A stretch of 64,000 nucleotides of DNA, from the NCBI RefSeq assembly GCF_009848495.1, contig NZ_WWEP01000011.1, positions 1 to 64,000 of the forward strand, read 5' to 3'. Every line of letters begins with the position of its first letter. Positions within the stretch are counted from its first letter, which is position 1. The stretch is from Flavobacterium sp. MK4S-17 (GTDB taxonomy: Bacteria; Bacteroidota; Bacteroidia; Flavobacteriales; Flavobacteriaceae). The notes under the pieces were generated by a model. The model was not told the DNA's origin, ran no database searches, and saw only the letters and a list, made by a program, of their open reading frames with translations. Both the position numbers and the translations under genes were made by a program. Positions 36,267-45,740 of this stretch are shown piece by piece.

Positions 36267-36926
36267 TTGGATAAGGCAACAAGGGTTTTGGCAATAGATG
36301 ACCATGCCGTACTTTTAGAGAGTTACCATACTATATTTACCAGCCCTGCCTTGGCTATAAGTAAACTTGTGTACCTACAGGCCGGCAACTGCCATGAAGG
36401 ATATACTATGGTTATGGAAAATAAAGGCAACCCTTTTGATATAGCCGTTATAGATTACAGCATACCCGCATGGGCCGAAGGAGGATATTATTCGGGTAAG
36501 GATATTGCAAAGCTTATACGGCAACACATGCCTTCCTGCAAAATAATAATGATGACCATGCACAAAGAATGCACTATAATAGAGGCTGTTTTACAGGAGG
36601 TGGCCCCCCAGGGCTTTATAAATAAAAGCGACTGCACCACCGATGAACTTATGGAGTGCTTTAGTGCAGTGGCAGCAGGTAAAAAATTTCTTTCGAAAAC
36701 AATAAACAATCACATAAAGCAGAGGGATAACGGTATAAAACTTGACGATACCGATATTAAGATAATAAGGCTGCTTTCCAAGGGGATTAAAAGTAAAGCC
36801 CTTTCTGAATACCTGCCGCTTTCCAACAGCATGATTGAAAAGCGCAAGCAAAAAATTAAACACCTTTTAAAGGTAAAAGGTGATGAGGAGCTGGTTAAGG
36901 CTGCTAAAAATGATGGCTATATATAA
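36267..36926 (+). CDS. Orphan response regulator with C-terminal helix-turn-helix
   Basis: 219-residue regulator starting with TTG (MDKATRVLAIDDH). The receiver domain has the acidic pair near residue 10 and the phospho-acceptor Asp in IAVIDYSIPAWAEGG; the loop after it is longer than usual. The C-terminal helical domain (about 155-219) is a LuxR/NarL-like variant (KIIRLLSKGIKSKALSEYL) that lacks some of the usual conserved residues. No kinase is adjacent. Its targets are unknown. The GNAT-nitrilase gene converges with it. Confidence 0.8.
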   Translation: MDKATRVLAIDDHAVLLESYHTIFTSPALAISKLVYLQAGNCHEGYTMVMENKGNPFDIAVIDYSIPAWAEGGYYSGKDIAKLIRQHMPSCKIIMMTMHKECTIIEAVLQEVAPQGFINKSDCTTDELMECFSAVAAGKKFLSKTINNHIKQRDNGIKLDDTDIKIIRLLSKGIKSKALSEYLPLSNSMIEKRKQKIKHLLKVKGDEELVKAAKNDGYI

Positions 36927-36936
36927 GCCTGATTTA

Positions 36937-38487
36937 CTATTTTTCCTTTTCCTGCTTTGATGCCGGTAATTTTTTTATCTTATACAGGTCGTGCCTGCGG
37001 TCTTTTAATATGCGCACACTGCCATATTCATGCAGTTCCTTAAGCAAATCCATATCAACATCAACTATAATTGTCATTTCCGTATTTGGCGTGGCTTCCG
37101 CCTTAATACCATTAGAAGGGAATGAAAAATCCGAAGGGGTAAATACTGCTGTTTGTGCATACTGTATATCCATATTGTTTACACCGGGCAGGTTACCCAC
37201 ACATCCGGCTATGGCTACATAACATTCGTTTTCTATGGCTCTTGCCTGTGCACAGTGCCTTACACGGGTGTAGCCGTTTTGGGTATCGGTAAGGAAAGGC
37301 ACAAAAAGTATTTCCATACCATCATCGGCCATTAGGCGCGAAAGTTCAGGAAACTCCACATCATAGCATATCATAATGCCTATTTTACCACAGTCGGTAT
37401 CAAAAACCTTAATTTCAGAACCTCCGTTCATACCCCAGTACTGCACCTCATTAGGGGTTATATGTATTTTTGTGTACATTTCAGAAGTACCGTCCCGCTT
37501 GCATAAAAAACCTACATTATACAGGTTGCCTTCATCTAACATAGGCATACTGCCGGTAATGATGTTAATATTATAGGAAATGGCCATTTCCTGGAAACGC
37601 TTACGGATAGGTTCGGCATACCGTGCAATTTCACGTATGGCATCCGCTTCCGATAAATGGTTAAAGTCCGCCATTAAAGGTGCTACAAAAAGTTCCGGGA
37701 ACAACGCAAAATCACTACCGTAACCAGAAACGGCATCTATAAAAAATTCTGCCTGCTCAAAAAGGGCCTCAACATTTGCCAGCTGCCTCATTTGCCACTG
37801 TACCAGCCCAAGCCTAACCACACTTTTACGGGTATTGATTAATTTCGGCTCCTTTTCATAATAAATATTATTCCACTCCATCAGTACGGCATATTCCTGT
37901 GAGCTTTTATCGCCCTCAAGGTAATTGCGCATTACTTTTATAACGTGGAAATCATTGCTTAGCTGGAATGAAAGTACGGGGTCATATATTTCCTTAAGCC
38001 TTACTTTGCCGATATATTCTTTTGGTGTAAGCTCATCGGAATAATCATTATAATGCGGTATGCGGCCTGCAAAAATTATAGATTTAAGGTTAAGCTGCTC
38101 ACATAGTTCTTTGCGGGCATCATACAGCCTCCTGCCAAGCCGCAGGCCCCGGTATTCAGGGTCTATAAAAACATCTATACCATATAGAACCTCACCATCA
38201 TAATCGTGCGTGCTAAAGGTATAATTGCCTGTAATTTTTTCGTAGGTATGGTTTGCAGTCGCCTTTTTATAATCAACAATAAGCGATAATGCAGAACCTA
38301 CAACTTTACCGTCAACCAATACTACAAGCTGGCCTTCAGGAAATATTTCAAGCAGGAGTTCTATGTCTTTTTCACCCCAGTACGGCTCATCCATATCTGA
38401 GTAAGCGTGCTGCATGGATAATTTTAACTGCTTATAATCTTCAATATGTAAATTGCGTAATTCAACTTTATTTATTTCGGCCTGCAT
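36937..38487 (-). CDS. GNAT acetyltransferase-nitrilase fusion protein
   Basis: 516-residue two-domain cytosolic protein. Residues about 8-200 form a GNAT N-acetyltransferase domain with the acetyl-CoA loop RGLRLGRR (113-120). Residues about 224-500 form a carbon-nitrogen hydrolase (nitrilase superfamily) domain with the full triad E265 (FPELF), K340 (TKIHI) and C374 (MICYDVEFPE). This architecture recurs in Bacteroidota and other bacteria. The substrate is unknown; linked acylation and amide hydrolysis of the same small molecule is a plausible inference. Confidence 0.9.
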   Translation of the reverse strand: MQAEINKVELRNLHIEDYKQLKLSMQHAYSDMDEPYWGEKDIELLLEIFPEGQLVVLVDGKVVGSALSLIVDYKKATANHTYEKITGNYTFSTHDYDGEVLYGIDVFIDPEYRGLRLGRRLYDARKELCEQLNLKSIIFAGRIPHYNDYSDELTPKEYIGKVRLKEIYDPVLSFQLSNDFHVIKVMRNYLEGDKSSQEYAVLMEWNNIYYEKEPKLINTRKSVVRLGLVQWQMRQLANVEALFEQAEFFIDAVSGYGSDFALFPELFVAPLMADFNHLSEADAIREIARYAEPIRKRFQEMAISYNINIITGSMPMLDEGNLYNVGFLCKRDGTSEMYTKIHITPNEVQYWGMNGGSEIKVFDTDCGKIGIMICYDVEFPELSRLMADDGMEILFVPFLTDTQNGYTRVRHCAQARAIENECYVAIAGCVGNLPGVNNMDIQYAQTAVFTPSDFSFPSNGIKAEATPNTEMTIIVDVDMDLLKELHEYGSVRILKDRRHDLYKIKKLPASKQEKEK

Positions 38488-38565
38488 TCTTGTCTTTTTT
38501 TGTTAAATATACAAAAACTATACCGCCTGCACGTAAGGTGTGGGCGGTTAAGGTATTGTTAATAG

Positions 38566-38595
38566 TAAAGGCTGCCCAAACCACGGCAGCCTTTA
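38566..38595. terminator. Hairpin downstream of the fasciclin gene
   Basis: 10-base stem AAAGGCTGCC/GGCAGCCTTT (38567-38576 with 38585-38594) and an eight-base loop in the 160-base gap between the leftward fasciclin gene and the GNAT-nitrilase gene. The T-run is short on both strands, so terminator function is probable but not certain. Confidence 0.6.
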
Positions 38596-38647
38596 GTAAA
38601 CTTAACTATTAACTATAAAACTAACTTAATTTGTAGTAATACTACTA

Positions 38648-39634
38648 TTATAGTGCCGGTAATAATACCCTGTCTATCACGTGTACAACACCGTTTGATG
38701 CCTGTACATCTACAGCTACTATATTGCTTACTCTTGAGCTTCCATCGGTTATAGTGGCATTGCTTCCTGATAACCCAATGGTAAATGATTGCCCCTGGAA
38801 TGTTTCAACACTCATATTGTTTGATAATTGTGTAGAAAGTACATTTTGCTCTGTTACAACATGGTATTTCAATGTGTTTTCCAAAGTTGCCTGTGGAATA
38901 TCTGCTAAGCCTGTAAGCTCCAGTTCTGTAAGTAATGATGCAAAAGCATCGTTAGTTGGTGCAAACACAGTGAAAGGTGAATCTTGTGTACCGGCTAATA
39001 TACCTGCAAAATCCGGCTGGTCATCCCTTGTTAGTGCCATTACAAGTGTAGATAATCCCGGGTTGGCAATAGCGTGCGATGTTACAGTTGGTAATGCAAT
39101 TACATGGTCAACAACATGAATAACACCGTTATCGGCCATTATATCTGCCTGTGTAACCATTGCACCACCGTTTTCCGCACCACCGTTAATTGTAACACCT
39201 GAATCATTTTTCATAATGTACATACTGATGGTATTAGATGAAGATGCTGCGCCTTTTGCCATAGTTTTTACATAGCCTGTTGTAATTTCTGAAGCTGTAA
39301 CTTCCATTGAAATAACGTGGTTTAGCAACACTTCCCTTAGCATTGCAACTGGCACATCATTAATGCTGTTATAAGGGGTTGATTCAAGGAAAGCGGTAAA
39401 AGCTGCATTGGTTGGAGCAAATACAGTGAAAGAGCCACTGTTGTCTAAAGTTTCATCAAGGCCTGTTCTTTCAAGTGCCATGTCCAGCATACTGAAGTTG
39501 GCAGTATCATCAACAATATCTTCAATAGAATTGTTCATGTCAACACTGTCATTATCATCATCACTGCTGCATGCAATAAATGCCGTTGAAACGAAAGCTG
39601 CTAAAAATAAACTTTTTAAATTTTTACTTTTCAT
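38648..39634 (-). CDS. Fasciclin (FAS1) repeat lipoprotein
   Basis: 328-residue surface lipoprotein. I chose the ATG at 39634 (MKSKNLKS) because a -7 box sits upstream at 39662-39669, inside the longer open frame. The lipobox IAC is followed by the acidic SSDDDND export-type sequence. Two FAS1 domains follow (about 40-185 and 190-328), each with a TVFAPTN motif and a C-terminal GVIHVVDHV or GVVHVIDRV motif. FAS1 proteins mediate adhesion or matrix interactions. It is monocistronic. Confidence 0.9.
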   Translation of the reverse strand: MKSKNLKSLFLAAFVSTAFIACSSDDDNDSVDMNNSIEDIVDDTANFSMLDMALERTGLDETLDNSGSFTVFAPTNAAFTAFLESTPYNSINDVPVAMLREVLLNHVISMEVTASEITTGYVKTMAKGAASSSNTISMYIMKNDSGVTINGGAENGGAMVTQADIMADNGVIHVVDHVIALPTVTSHAIANPGLSTLVMALTRDDQPDFAGILAGTQDSPFTVFAPTNDAFASLLTELELTGLADIPQATLENTLKYHVVTEQNVLSTQLSNNMSVETFQGQSFTIGLSGSNATITDGSSRVSNIVAVDVQASNGVVHVIDRVLLPAL

Positions 39635-39661
39635 AAACGTGGTTTTTTTGATTTGTTCACT

Positions 39662-39669
39662 CAAAAGTA
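39662..39669 (-). promoter_or_regulatory. -7 box of the fasciclin gene
   Basis: TACTTTTG on the minus strand, 27 bases before the chosen ATG; it decides against the upstream in-frame start. Confidence 0.55.
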
Positions 39670-39723
39670 AAAACTTAAATTCTTTTGTTTAATAATTTTA
39701 TGAAAACATTAAACATTGTTTAT

Positions 39724-40488
39724 TTATAGCCATCCTTTTTCTAAAGCCATGGTTATAAGCTCTAAAAGGGAAGTTGCTTTAGTTTTACGGTAAATATTTT
39801 TGCGATGTGTTGAAACTGTTGCAGGGCTTATATTTAAGATTTCCGCTATCTCGGCAGTCTGGCAATTTTGCGAGATATGGTACAGCACTTCTTTTTCGCG
39901 GCGGGTAAATATTTCCTGCGAAGGGGAAAATTTTTGTATAGGCTTTACATCAATATAGGAAGGCTCGTTATCAAGCCCTATGAATGAAAGTACCATCCTG
40001 CTATCTTTTTTCAGGTCGGTAATATCGGTATGCACTACAAAGGTGCGTAACACAGCACCGTCTTCATCACTTTGTATGGTTACAATTTGCTGAAGTATGC
40101 GTATATATTCCCCGCTTGCTTTTTTAAGCCTGTAGTCATACCGGCTTTTATATTTCATTATTTTTTCGGGAGGGAGCTGTGTAAAAAACTGAGTAACTGT
40201 AGCCTCAAAATCCATAAAATAAGGCAGGTCGTCCGGATGGATAATGGAAAACAGCTTGTCCAGTGTAAATTCTTCCGGTTTGTAGCCTAAGGTGTCCTCA
40301 ATTGAGCTGCTGGCATACTCAATAACCATTTCTGAGGGATTAAAAATCATGTAGTAATAATCTCCTACCTGAAATATATTAATGAGTTTTTTATAAAGCT
40401 CAATTTCCAGTTTCAGGTCACAAGGCGTTTTATTATGGGCTATTTCAGTCCATATTTTTTGGGCTTCATTTAATATAAGTTTTTCCAT
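39724..40488 (-). CDS. PAS-domain LuxR-type transcriptional regulator
   Basis: 254-residue regulator. Residues about 40-160 form a PAS domain (YYYMIFNPSEMVIEYASSSI to TFVVHTDITDLKK) and the C-terminal 65 residues a LuxR/NarL helix-turn-helix (FTRREKEVLYHISQNCQTAEIA region). There is no receiver domain, so it may sense a ligand or redox state directly through PAS. It is divergent from a small lipoprotein gene with a 26-base dyad between them. Confidence 0.87.
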   Translation of the reverse strand: MEKLILNEAQKIWTEIAHNKTPCDLKLEIELYKKLINIFQVGDYYYMIFNPSEMVIEYASSSIEDTLGYKPEEFTLDKLFSIIHPDDLPYFMDFEATVTQFFTQLPPEKIMKYKSRYDYRLKKASGEYIRILQQIVTIQSDEDGAVLRTFVVHTDITDLKKDSRMVLSFIGLDNEPSYIDVKPIQKFSPSQEIFTRREKEVLYHISQNCQTAEIAEILNISPATVSTHRKNIYRKTKATSLLELITMALEKGWL

Positions 40489-40549
40489 GTCTTATCTGGT
40501 TGGCGGTTAGTAATAATTGAAACACAAAGAAAAGCCATAAAACTAAGTT

Positions 40550-40575
40550 AAAAATACCTAGTACAGGGTATTTTT
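40550..40575. promoter_or_regulatory. 26-base dyad between PAS-LuxR regulator and lipoprotein genes
   Basis: AAAAATACC and GGTATTTTT are perfect 9-base inverted arms around an eight-base centre, midway (62 and 68 bases) between the two divergent start codons. It overlaps the expected -33 region of a weak rightward promoter (TACTTTTA, 40594-40601). It is a candidate operator for the adjacent LuxR-type protein. Confidence 0.5.
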
Positions 40576-40643
40576 CTGTGTTACATGTAGTTATACTTTT
40601 ACAAATACAACAATCAATTAATACTAACTTTAAATTAACTAAC

Positions 40644-41153
40644 ATGAAAGCAATGAAATTTTTTAAGGTGGCAGCTATTCTTTTTCTAGGGTTTACACTT
40701 ACTACATCATGCTCTAAAGATGATGACGGAGGAGGCAATGACAAGTTTGCAGGAGTGCCAAAAGGGGAAATAGTACCCTTAGCCGAACGGGAACAGGTAC
40801 TTACCGGTTATGATGGTACCGAGGGAAGGGGATTTACAGAAAAAAAATGGTGGAAGCAGGATGTAGCTAAAGTGGATTACCATTGTGCCGGCTATGAGGA
40901 CGAGGATTTGGGACAGGAAAACATTTATTATGCTTTTGCACATGACGGCACTATGTATTATAAAGTTGGTGCGGAAGGAGAGGCCTATTCATACAACACC
41001 TGGGAATGGGAGGATAGCGATAAGGATGCTATAGTGGTTGATGGTGTTGTATTCGATTTCAGGGAGTTAAATGAGGATACTATAGTTTATGCCAGCTATC
41101 AGGAGCAAAACAGCAGTTGCTATGCTGTAACGTGGGAGCAGTACAGCCGTTAA
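40644..41153 (+). CDS. Small lipoprotein of unknown function
   Basis: 169-residue protein; the ATG at 40644 (MKAMKFFKV) is chosen because the longer frame has no signal peptide. The signal sequence ends in lipobox TTSC, followed by SKDDDGGGND, the acidic/glycine linker typical of surface-exposed Bacteroidota lipoproteins. The mature part is acidic and rich in aromatic residues, with two cysteines (YHCAGYED, NSSCYAV) that could pair. I recognise no family. It is divergent from the PAS-LuxR gene and may be its target. Confidence 0.75.
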   Translation: MKAMKFFKVAAILFLGFTLTTSCSKDDDGGGNDKFAGVPKGEIVPLAEREQVLTGYDGTEGRGFTEKKWWKQDVAKVDYHCAGYEDEDLGQENIYYAFAHDGTMYYKVGAEGEAYSYNTWEWEDSDKDAIVVDGVVFDFRELNEDTIVYASYQEQNSSCYAVTWEQYSR

Positions 41154-41172
41154 TTTATAAAGCTGAATAAAA

Positions 41173-41199
41173 AAGGCTGCCCGCAGGCAGCCTTTTTTA
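41173..41199. terminator. Bidirectional rho-independent terminator
   Basis: 9-base stem AAGGCTGCC/GGCAGCCTT (41173-41181 with 41186-41194), four-base loop, with T-runs on both strands. It serves the rightward lipoprotein gene and, overlapping its end, the leftward histone-deacetylase-like gene. Confidence 0.88.
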
Positions 41200-42099
41200 T
41201 ATAAATATATTTTTGGCAGCACGGTATGTATTGGCGTGCGCTTCAATAATAATTTTAATATCAGGGCTGTAACCGCCACCCATACTGCATTGCACCGGTA
41301 TACCATTGTCATAACATAGGTTTAGTACAAATTCATCACGCTTTTTGCATCCTTCTATTGTACAACCCAGCTTGCCTAATTTATCAGATGCTAAAATATC
41401 CACACCGCACAGGTAAAATATAAAATCAGGCTTTACCTTTTTTAACAGATTGGGCAGGATGCCCTTTAAAACGCTAAGATATTCCACATCGCCTGTATTA
41501 TCATCAAGGGCTATATCAAGGGAGGATATTTCCTTTTTAAAAGGGTAATTGGTTTTGCCGTGCATACTGAACGTAAATACCTTTTCATTACCTGAAAAAA
41601 TTTGTGCCGTTCCATTTCCCTGGTGCACATCAAGGTCAATAATAAGTATCCTTTCTGCAAGCTTTTCATTTAAAAGGTATTGGGCAGCTATTGCCTGGTC
41701 ATTAAGCAGGCAAAAGGCTTCGCCATGCGTGCTGTAGGCATGGTGCGTGCCTCCGGCTATGTTAAATGCAATACCATTTTCCCTGGCTTTGTAGCATCCC
41801 CATATAGTTCCCTGTGCAATTCGCAGTTCACGCTCTATCAATTCAGCCGATAACGGAAAACCGATTTTCCTTGCCGCGCGCGGGTCAAGCGTAAGGTTTA
41901 GCAGGTCATCAACATAACTTTTTTCATGAACTGCCAGTACATGGTTTAAATCCGGTATGCCGGGCTCATAAAAATCACTATCAACGGCTGTTCCCTCATG
42001 CAGCAACTGCTGTGGCAGCAATTCGTACTTAACCATAGGGAACCGGTGCCCTTCCGGTAACGGGTGCCTGTATATGGGGTGGTATGCTATAGGCAGCAT
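41197..42099 (-). CDS. Histone deacetylase-family amidohydrolase
   Basis: 300-residue arginase/deacetylase-fold Zn2+ enzyme of the AcuC/HDAC type. Signature residues: GGTHHAYS (active-site His pair), DLDVHQGNGT (zinc Asp and His) and GGYSPD near the C-terminus. Bacterial members remove acetyl groups from polyamines, lysine or other amides, and the substrate is unknown here. It begins two bases after the metG stop, so it is co-transcribed with methionyl-tRNA synthetase. Confidence 0.9.
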   Translation of the reverse strand: MLPIAYHPIYRHPLPEGHRFPMVKYELLPQQLLHEGTAVDSDFYEPGIPDLNHVLAVHEKSYVDDLLNLTLDPRAARKIGFPLSAELIERELRIAQGTIWGCYKARENGIAFNIAGGTHHAYSTHGEAFCLLNDQAIAAQYLLNEKLAERILIIDLDVHQGNGTAQIFSGNEKVFTFSMHGKTNYPFKKEISSLDIALDDNTGDVEYLSVLKGILPNLLKKVKPDFIFYLCGVDILASDKLGKLGCTIEGCKKRDEFVLNLCYDNGIPVQCSMGGGYSPDIKIIIEAHANTYRAAKNIFI

Positions 42100-42101
42100 T
42101 T

Positions 42102-44234
42102 TTAGCTTATGGTTTCACCGTTGCCTACGCCATCAGTATCAGGGTTTACAAAAACAAGTTTGCCGCTTGCATCCTGCGTCATAAGTATCATCCCCTGGCT
42201 TTCCACCCCCCGCAGTGCGCGCGGTGTCAGGTTTACCAATACAGTAACACGTTTTCCTATAATATCTTCCGGCTTAAAGCTTTCAGCAATTCCTGAAACT
42301 ATGGTGCGCACATCTATACCGGTATCTACTTTTAACACCAGCAGCTTGTTTGCCTTCGGCATTTTCTCAGCTTCCAGTATTGTACCGGTTCGCATATCAA
42401 GCTTTGCAAAGTCCTCATATGTAATAAGTTCTTTTTGTGGTTCTGCTTTTTTGTTTTCTGCGGCATTGGCAGTTTTAGTTGCTTCCAGTTTTTCCACCTG
42501 CTGCTGTATGGCTTCATCTTCAATTTTTGCAAAAAGCAATTCGGCCTGCCCAATGTGGTGGCCTGCCGGAAGCAGGTTAGTATGCAGGGCAACATCATTC
42601 CATTTTGTGCTGCGCGAACGTTTGGCATCATTTGCGCTAAGTGTTTCATCCACAATACCCATGGTTATAACAGGTTCCGGCCTTTCGTCCAGTTTCAGGA
42701 TGTTTTTTAATTTACCTGCTGTAAAAGGAAGGAAAGGCTCGCTTAAAACCGCAAGCGCGGCAGCTATCTGCAATGCCACATACATTTGGGTTTTCACCCT
42801 TTCAGGGTTATCTTTTATAACTTTCCAGGGCTCCTCATCAGCCAAGTATTTATTACCCAGTCGTGCCAGGTTCATAAGCTCGGTTAAAGCTTCCCTGAAA
42901 CGGTAACGTTCAATACTAGCCGAAATAACAGCAGGATAGGCACGCATTTCAGTAAGTGTAGCCTCATCAATAGCCGCAAATTCTGATGGCTGTGGTACTT
43001 CGCCCTCATAATACTTGTTGGTAAGCACCACCACGCGGTTTATAAAGTTACCAAATATGGCAACCAACTCATTATTATTACGTGCCTGGAAATCTTTCCA
43101 TGTAAAGTCATTATCCTTGGTTTCCGGAGCATTAGATGTTAATGCATAGCGCAATACATCCTGCTGGCCTGGAAAATCGTTAAGGTATTCATGCAGCCAT
43201 ACTGCCCAGTTTTTACTCGTGGAAAGCTTATTGCCTTCAAGATTAAGAAACTCGTTTGCAGGAACATTATCCGGCAATATATAAGTGCCTTCTGCCTTTA
43301 GCATAGCAGGAAATATAACACAGTGAAATACAATATTGTCCTTACCTATAAAATGCACCAGTTTTGTATCGGCATCTTTCCAGTAAGGCTCCCAGTCTTT
43401 ACCTTCCCGCTGCGCCCATTCCTTTGTAGATGAAATATAGCCGATAGGCGCATCAAACCATACATACAGTACTTTCCCTTCTGCTCCCTCAACAGGCACA
43501 GGTATGCCCCAGTCCAGGTCGCGGGTAACGGCGCGGGGTTTTAACCCGTCTTCCAACCATGATTTTACCTGACCGTAAACGTTTGGTTTCCAGTTGTTTT
43601 TATGCCCTTCCAGTATCCATTCGCGCAGGAAAGCGTCATACTGGTCTAAAGGTAAAAACCAGTGCTTGGTTTCTTTTAATACAGGCTTGCTGCCTGTTAT
43701 AGTTGATTTAGGATTAATAAGGTCGGTAGCGTTTAATGATGAACCGCATTTTTCGCATTGGTCACCATACGCTTCTTCATTACCGCACTTCGGGCATGTG
43801 CCCGTTACAAAACGGTCTGCCAAAAACTGGTGTGCTTCCTCATCATAAAGCTGCTCGGTAACTTCCTCTATAAATTTGCCTTCATCATATAATTTCCTGA
43901 AGAACGCAGAAGCTGTTTCATGGTGTATCTTGGAGGAAGTCCTTGAATAATTATCAAAAGAAATCCCGAAATTTTCGAAAGAATCCTTAATGATGGTATG
44001 ATATTTATCAATAACTTGCTGTGGTGTAATACCTTCCTTTTTCGCCTTCATGGATATGGCTACGCCATGCTCATCACTGCCGCATATAAAAGCAACATCC
44101 TTATCCTGCAGCCTGAGGTAACGGGAATAAATATCGGCAGGCACGTATACACCTGCAAGGTGGCCAATGTGTATAGGGCCGTTAGTGTAGGGCAAAGCTG
44201 CGGTAACTGTATATCGTTTAGGATTTTGTATCAT
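42102..44234 (-). CDS. metG: Methionyl-tRNA synthetase
   Basis: 710-residue class I synthetase charging tRNA-Met. The ATG at 44234 ([19 protein letters not shown]) fits the family and lies 22 bases after a -7 box. Features in order: HIGH-type PIHIGH; zinc-binding CPKCG and CEKCG; the KMSKS variant KLSTSKNW; anticodon-binding helices; and a C-terminal EMAP/Trbp111-like tRNA-binding domain ([18 protein letters not shown]) after an alanine/lysine-rich linker. Two bases separate it from the downstream deacetylase gene. Confidence 0.96.
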   Translation of the reverse strand: MIQNPKRYTVTAALPYTNGPIHIGHLAGVYVPADIYSRYLRLQDKDVAFICGSDEHGVAISMKAKKEGITPQQVIDKYHTIIKDSFENFGISFDNYSRTSSKIHHETASAFFRKLYDEGKFIEEVTEQLYDEEAHQFLADRFVTGTCPKCGNEEAYGDQCEKCGSSLNATDLINPKSTITGSKPVLKETKHWFLPLDQYDAFLREWILEGHKNNWKPNVYGQVKSWLEDGLKPRAVTRDLDWGIPVPVEGAEGKVLYVWFDAPIGYISSTKEWAQREGKDWEPYWKDADTKLVHFIGKDNIVFHCVIFPAMLKAEGTYILPDNVPANEFLNLEGNKLSTSKNWAVWLHEYLNDFPGQQDVLRYALTSNAPETKDNDFTWKDFQARNNNELVAIFGNFINRVVVLTNKYYEGEVPQPSEFAAIDEATLTEMRAYPAVISASIERYRFREALTELMNLARLGNKYLADEEPWKVIKDNPERVKTQMYVALQIAAALAVLSEPFLPFTAGKLKNILKLDERPEPVITMGIVDETLSANDAKRSRSTKWNDVALHTNLLPAGHHIGQAELLFAKIEDEAIQQQVEKLEATKTANAAENKKAEPQKELITYEDFAKLDMRTGTILEAEKMPKANKLLVLKVDTGIDVRTIVSGIAESFKPEDIIGKRVTVLVNLTPRALRGVESQGMILMTQDASGKLVFVNPDTDGVGNGETIS

Positions 44235-44255
44235 CAGGATAATTAATTTTAAATG

Positions 44256-44263
44256 CAAAAATA
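44256..44263 (-). promoter_or_regulatory. -7 box of metG
   Basis: TATTTTTG on the minus strand, 21 bases before the chosen ATG; supports the start at 44234. Confidence 0.5.
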
Positions 44264-44303
44264 CAAATTATAGGCCGAGCAGCAGGCGGGGCGGCGTAAA
44301 AAA

Positions 44304-44320
44304 TAAATTTGCTAAGTTTG
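44304..44320 (+). promoter_or_regulatory. Tandem -7 boxes of the LD-carboxypeptidase operon
   Basis: TAAATTTG (44304-44311) and TAAGTTTG (44313-44320) both match TAnnTTTG, nine bases apart, just upstream of the gene starting at 44339. Confidence 0.5.
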
Positions 44321-44338
44321 TTTTACTGAAACAGGATT

Positions 44339-45307
44339 ATGCAAAGGAAATTAGTATTTACACTGCTGTTATTAAACTTTATCCCGGCGCTGCAGGCGCA
44401 AAATATTATGAGAGTACCACCTTACCTTACCAAAGGCGATACTGTTGCCATACTGGCAACTGCACGAAAAATTGATGAAGCACCGCTTAGGCCCGCGATA
44501 CAAATGCTTGAAAGCTGGGGGCTTAATGTAGTGCTGGGTAAAACAATAGGCAAGGACAATAACCACCAGCTTGCGGGAGCAGACTGGCAGCGTGCTACTG
44601 ATTTCCAGGAAATGCTGGATAACCCAGCCATAAAAGCAATTTGGTGTGCCAAAGGCGGCTATGGTACTGTGCGTATGGTGGACAGGGTGGATTTTGACCA
44701 GTTCCGTAAAAAGCCAAAATGGATAATAGGTTTTAGTGATGCCACAGTTTTACACAGCCATATTAATACTATGGATATAGCCACCTTGCACGGCATAATG
44801 GCTATAAGCGTGCTGCACGCAACGCCCCAGGCAAAGGAAACACTGCGCAGGGCACTTTTTGGTGAAACATTGCAATATAGTGTGGAACCACACGAATTCA
44901 ACAAAACAGGTGAAGCAACAGGTGAACTTGTAGGGGGTAACCTTTCGGTGCTGTACAGCATTATGGGTTCGCCTTCGGAAATAGACTATAAGGATAAGAT
45001 ACTTTTTATTGAAGACCTTGACGAATACCTGTACCATATTGACAGAATGCTTATGAACTTAAAGCGTAACGGATACTTTAAAAATATAAAAGGGCTTATT
45101 ATAGGGAGTATGACCAAAATGCGGGATAATGATATTCCATGGGGGCATAATGCCCTGCAAATAATAAGGGACTTAACCAAAGAATATAATATTCCTGTCT
45201 GTTTTAATTTCCCGGCAGGGCATATTCATGATAACAGGGCACTGATAATGGGAAAAACGGTTAGCCTTGAAGTAACCGGTAAAGGCACCACTTTAACTTT
45301 TGAGTAA
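44339..45307 (+). CDS. LD-carboxypeptidase (peptidase S66)
   Basis: 322-residue murein-recycling enzyme that removes the terminal D-Ala from tetrapeptides. The catalytic Ser is in GFSDATVLH, the Glu in FIEDLDEYLYHIDRM and the His in FPAGHIHDN. Unlike cytosolic LdcA of E. coli, it begins with a hydrophobic signal peptide ending ALQAQN, so export to the periplasm is predicted. It overlaps yraN by one base (TAATG). Confidence 0.92.
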   Translation: MQRKLVFTLLLLNFIPALQAQNIMRVPPYLTKGDTVAILATARKIDEAPLRPAIQMLESWGLNVVLGKTIGKDNNHQLAGADWQRATDFQEMLDNPAIKAIWCAKGGYGTVRMVDRVDFDQFRKKPKWIIGFSDATVLHSHINTMDIATLHGIMAISVLHATPQAKETLRRALFGETLQYSVEPHEFNKTGEATGELVGGNLSVLYSIMGSPSEIDYKDKILFIEDLDEYLYHIDRMLMNLKRNGYFKNIKGLIIGSMTKMRDNDIPWGHNALQIIRDLTKEYNIPVCFNFPAGHIHDNRALIMGKTVSLEVTGKGTTLTFE

Positions 45308-45666
45308 TGGCGCAGCATAACGACCTTGGCAGGCAGGGAGAGGAAATTGCCGTACAATACCTGCTTAAAAAAGGATATGTAATACTGGAAACAAACTGGG
45401 TGTACCAAAAAGCGGAAATAGATATTATAGCGCAAAAAGGCAAAATACTTTCGGTTGTTGAGGTAAAAACAAGGTCGTCTTTAGCTTTTGGGCTGCCGCA
45501 GGAATTTGTAAACCAAAAAAAAATCCGGTTACTGGTAAAAGCCGTAAATGAATATATTGAAATGAAAAGCCTGGATGTTGAGGCCCGGTTTGATATTATT
45601 TCAATATACAACAGCCCCTCAGGGTTTGAGGTTGAGCATCTTGAAGATGCATTTTTTTACTTTTAA
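45307..45666 (+). CDS. YraN/UPF0102 endonuclease-like protein
   Basis: 119-residue conserved protein with a restriction-endonuclease-like fold. Seen features are the N-terminal NDLGRQGEEIAVQYL, the acidic EIDIIAQKG strand and the VVEVKTRSS motif (D...E-x-K nuclease pattern). Probably a DNA or Holliday-junction-related nuclease; the function is not established. Translationally coupled to the LD-carboxypeptidase gene. Confidence 0.92.
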   Translation: MAQHNDLGRQGEEIAVQYLLKKGYVILETNWVYQKAEIDIIAQKGKILSVVEVKTRSSLAFGLPQEFVNQKKIRLLVKAVNEYIEMKSLDVEARFDIISIYNSPSGFEVEHLEDAFFYF

Positions 45667-45700
45667 ACTGCCTAAATATTCAATAGGTTGTTTTAGTTTG

Positions 45701-45708
45701 TATATTTG
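45701..45708 (+). promoter_or_regulatory. -7 box of the ACT-like protein gene
   Basis: TATATTTG matches TAnnTTTG, 32 bases before the ATG at 45741. Confidence 0.55.
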
Positions 45709-45740
45709 CCGATTAACACAACTGCAAGCTACAATTTAAT

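Noticed and set aside
42109..42906. 265-codon frame antisense to metG
   Set aside because: Fully inside metG, with no recognisable protein features.
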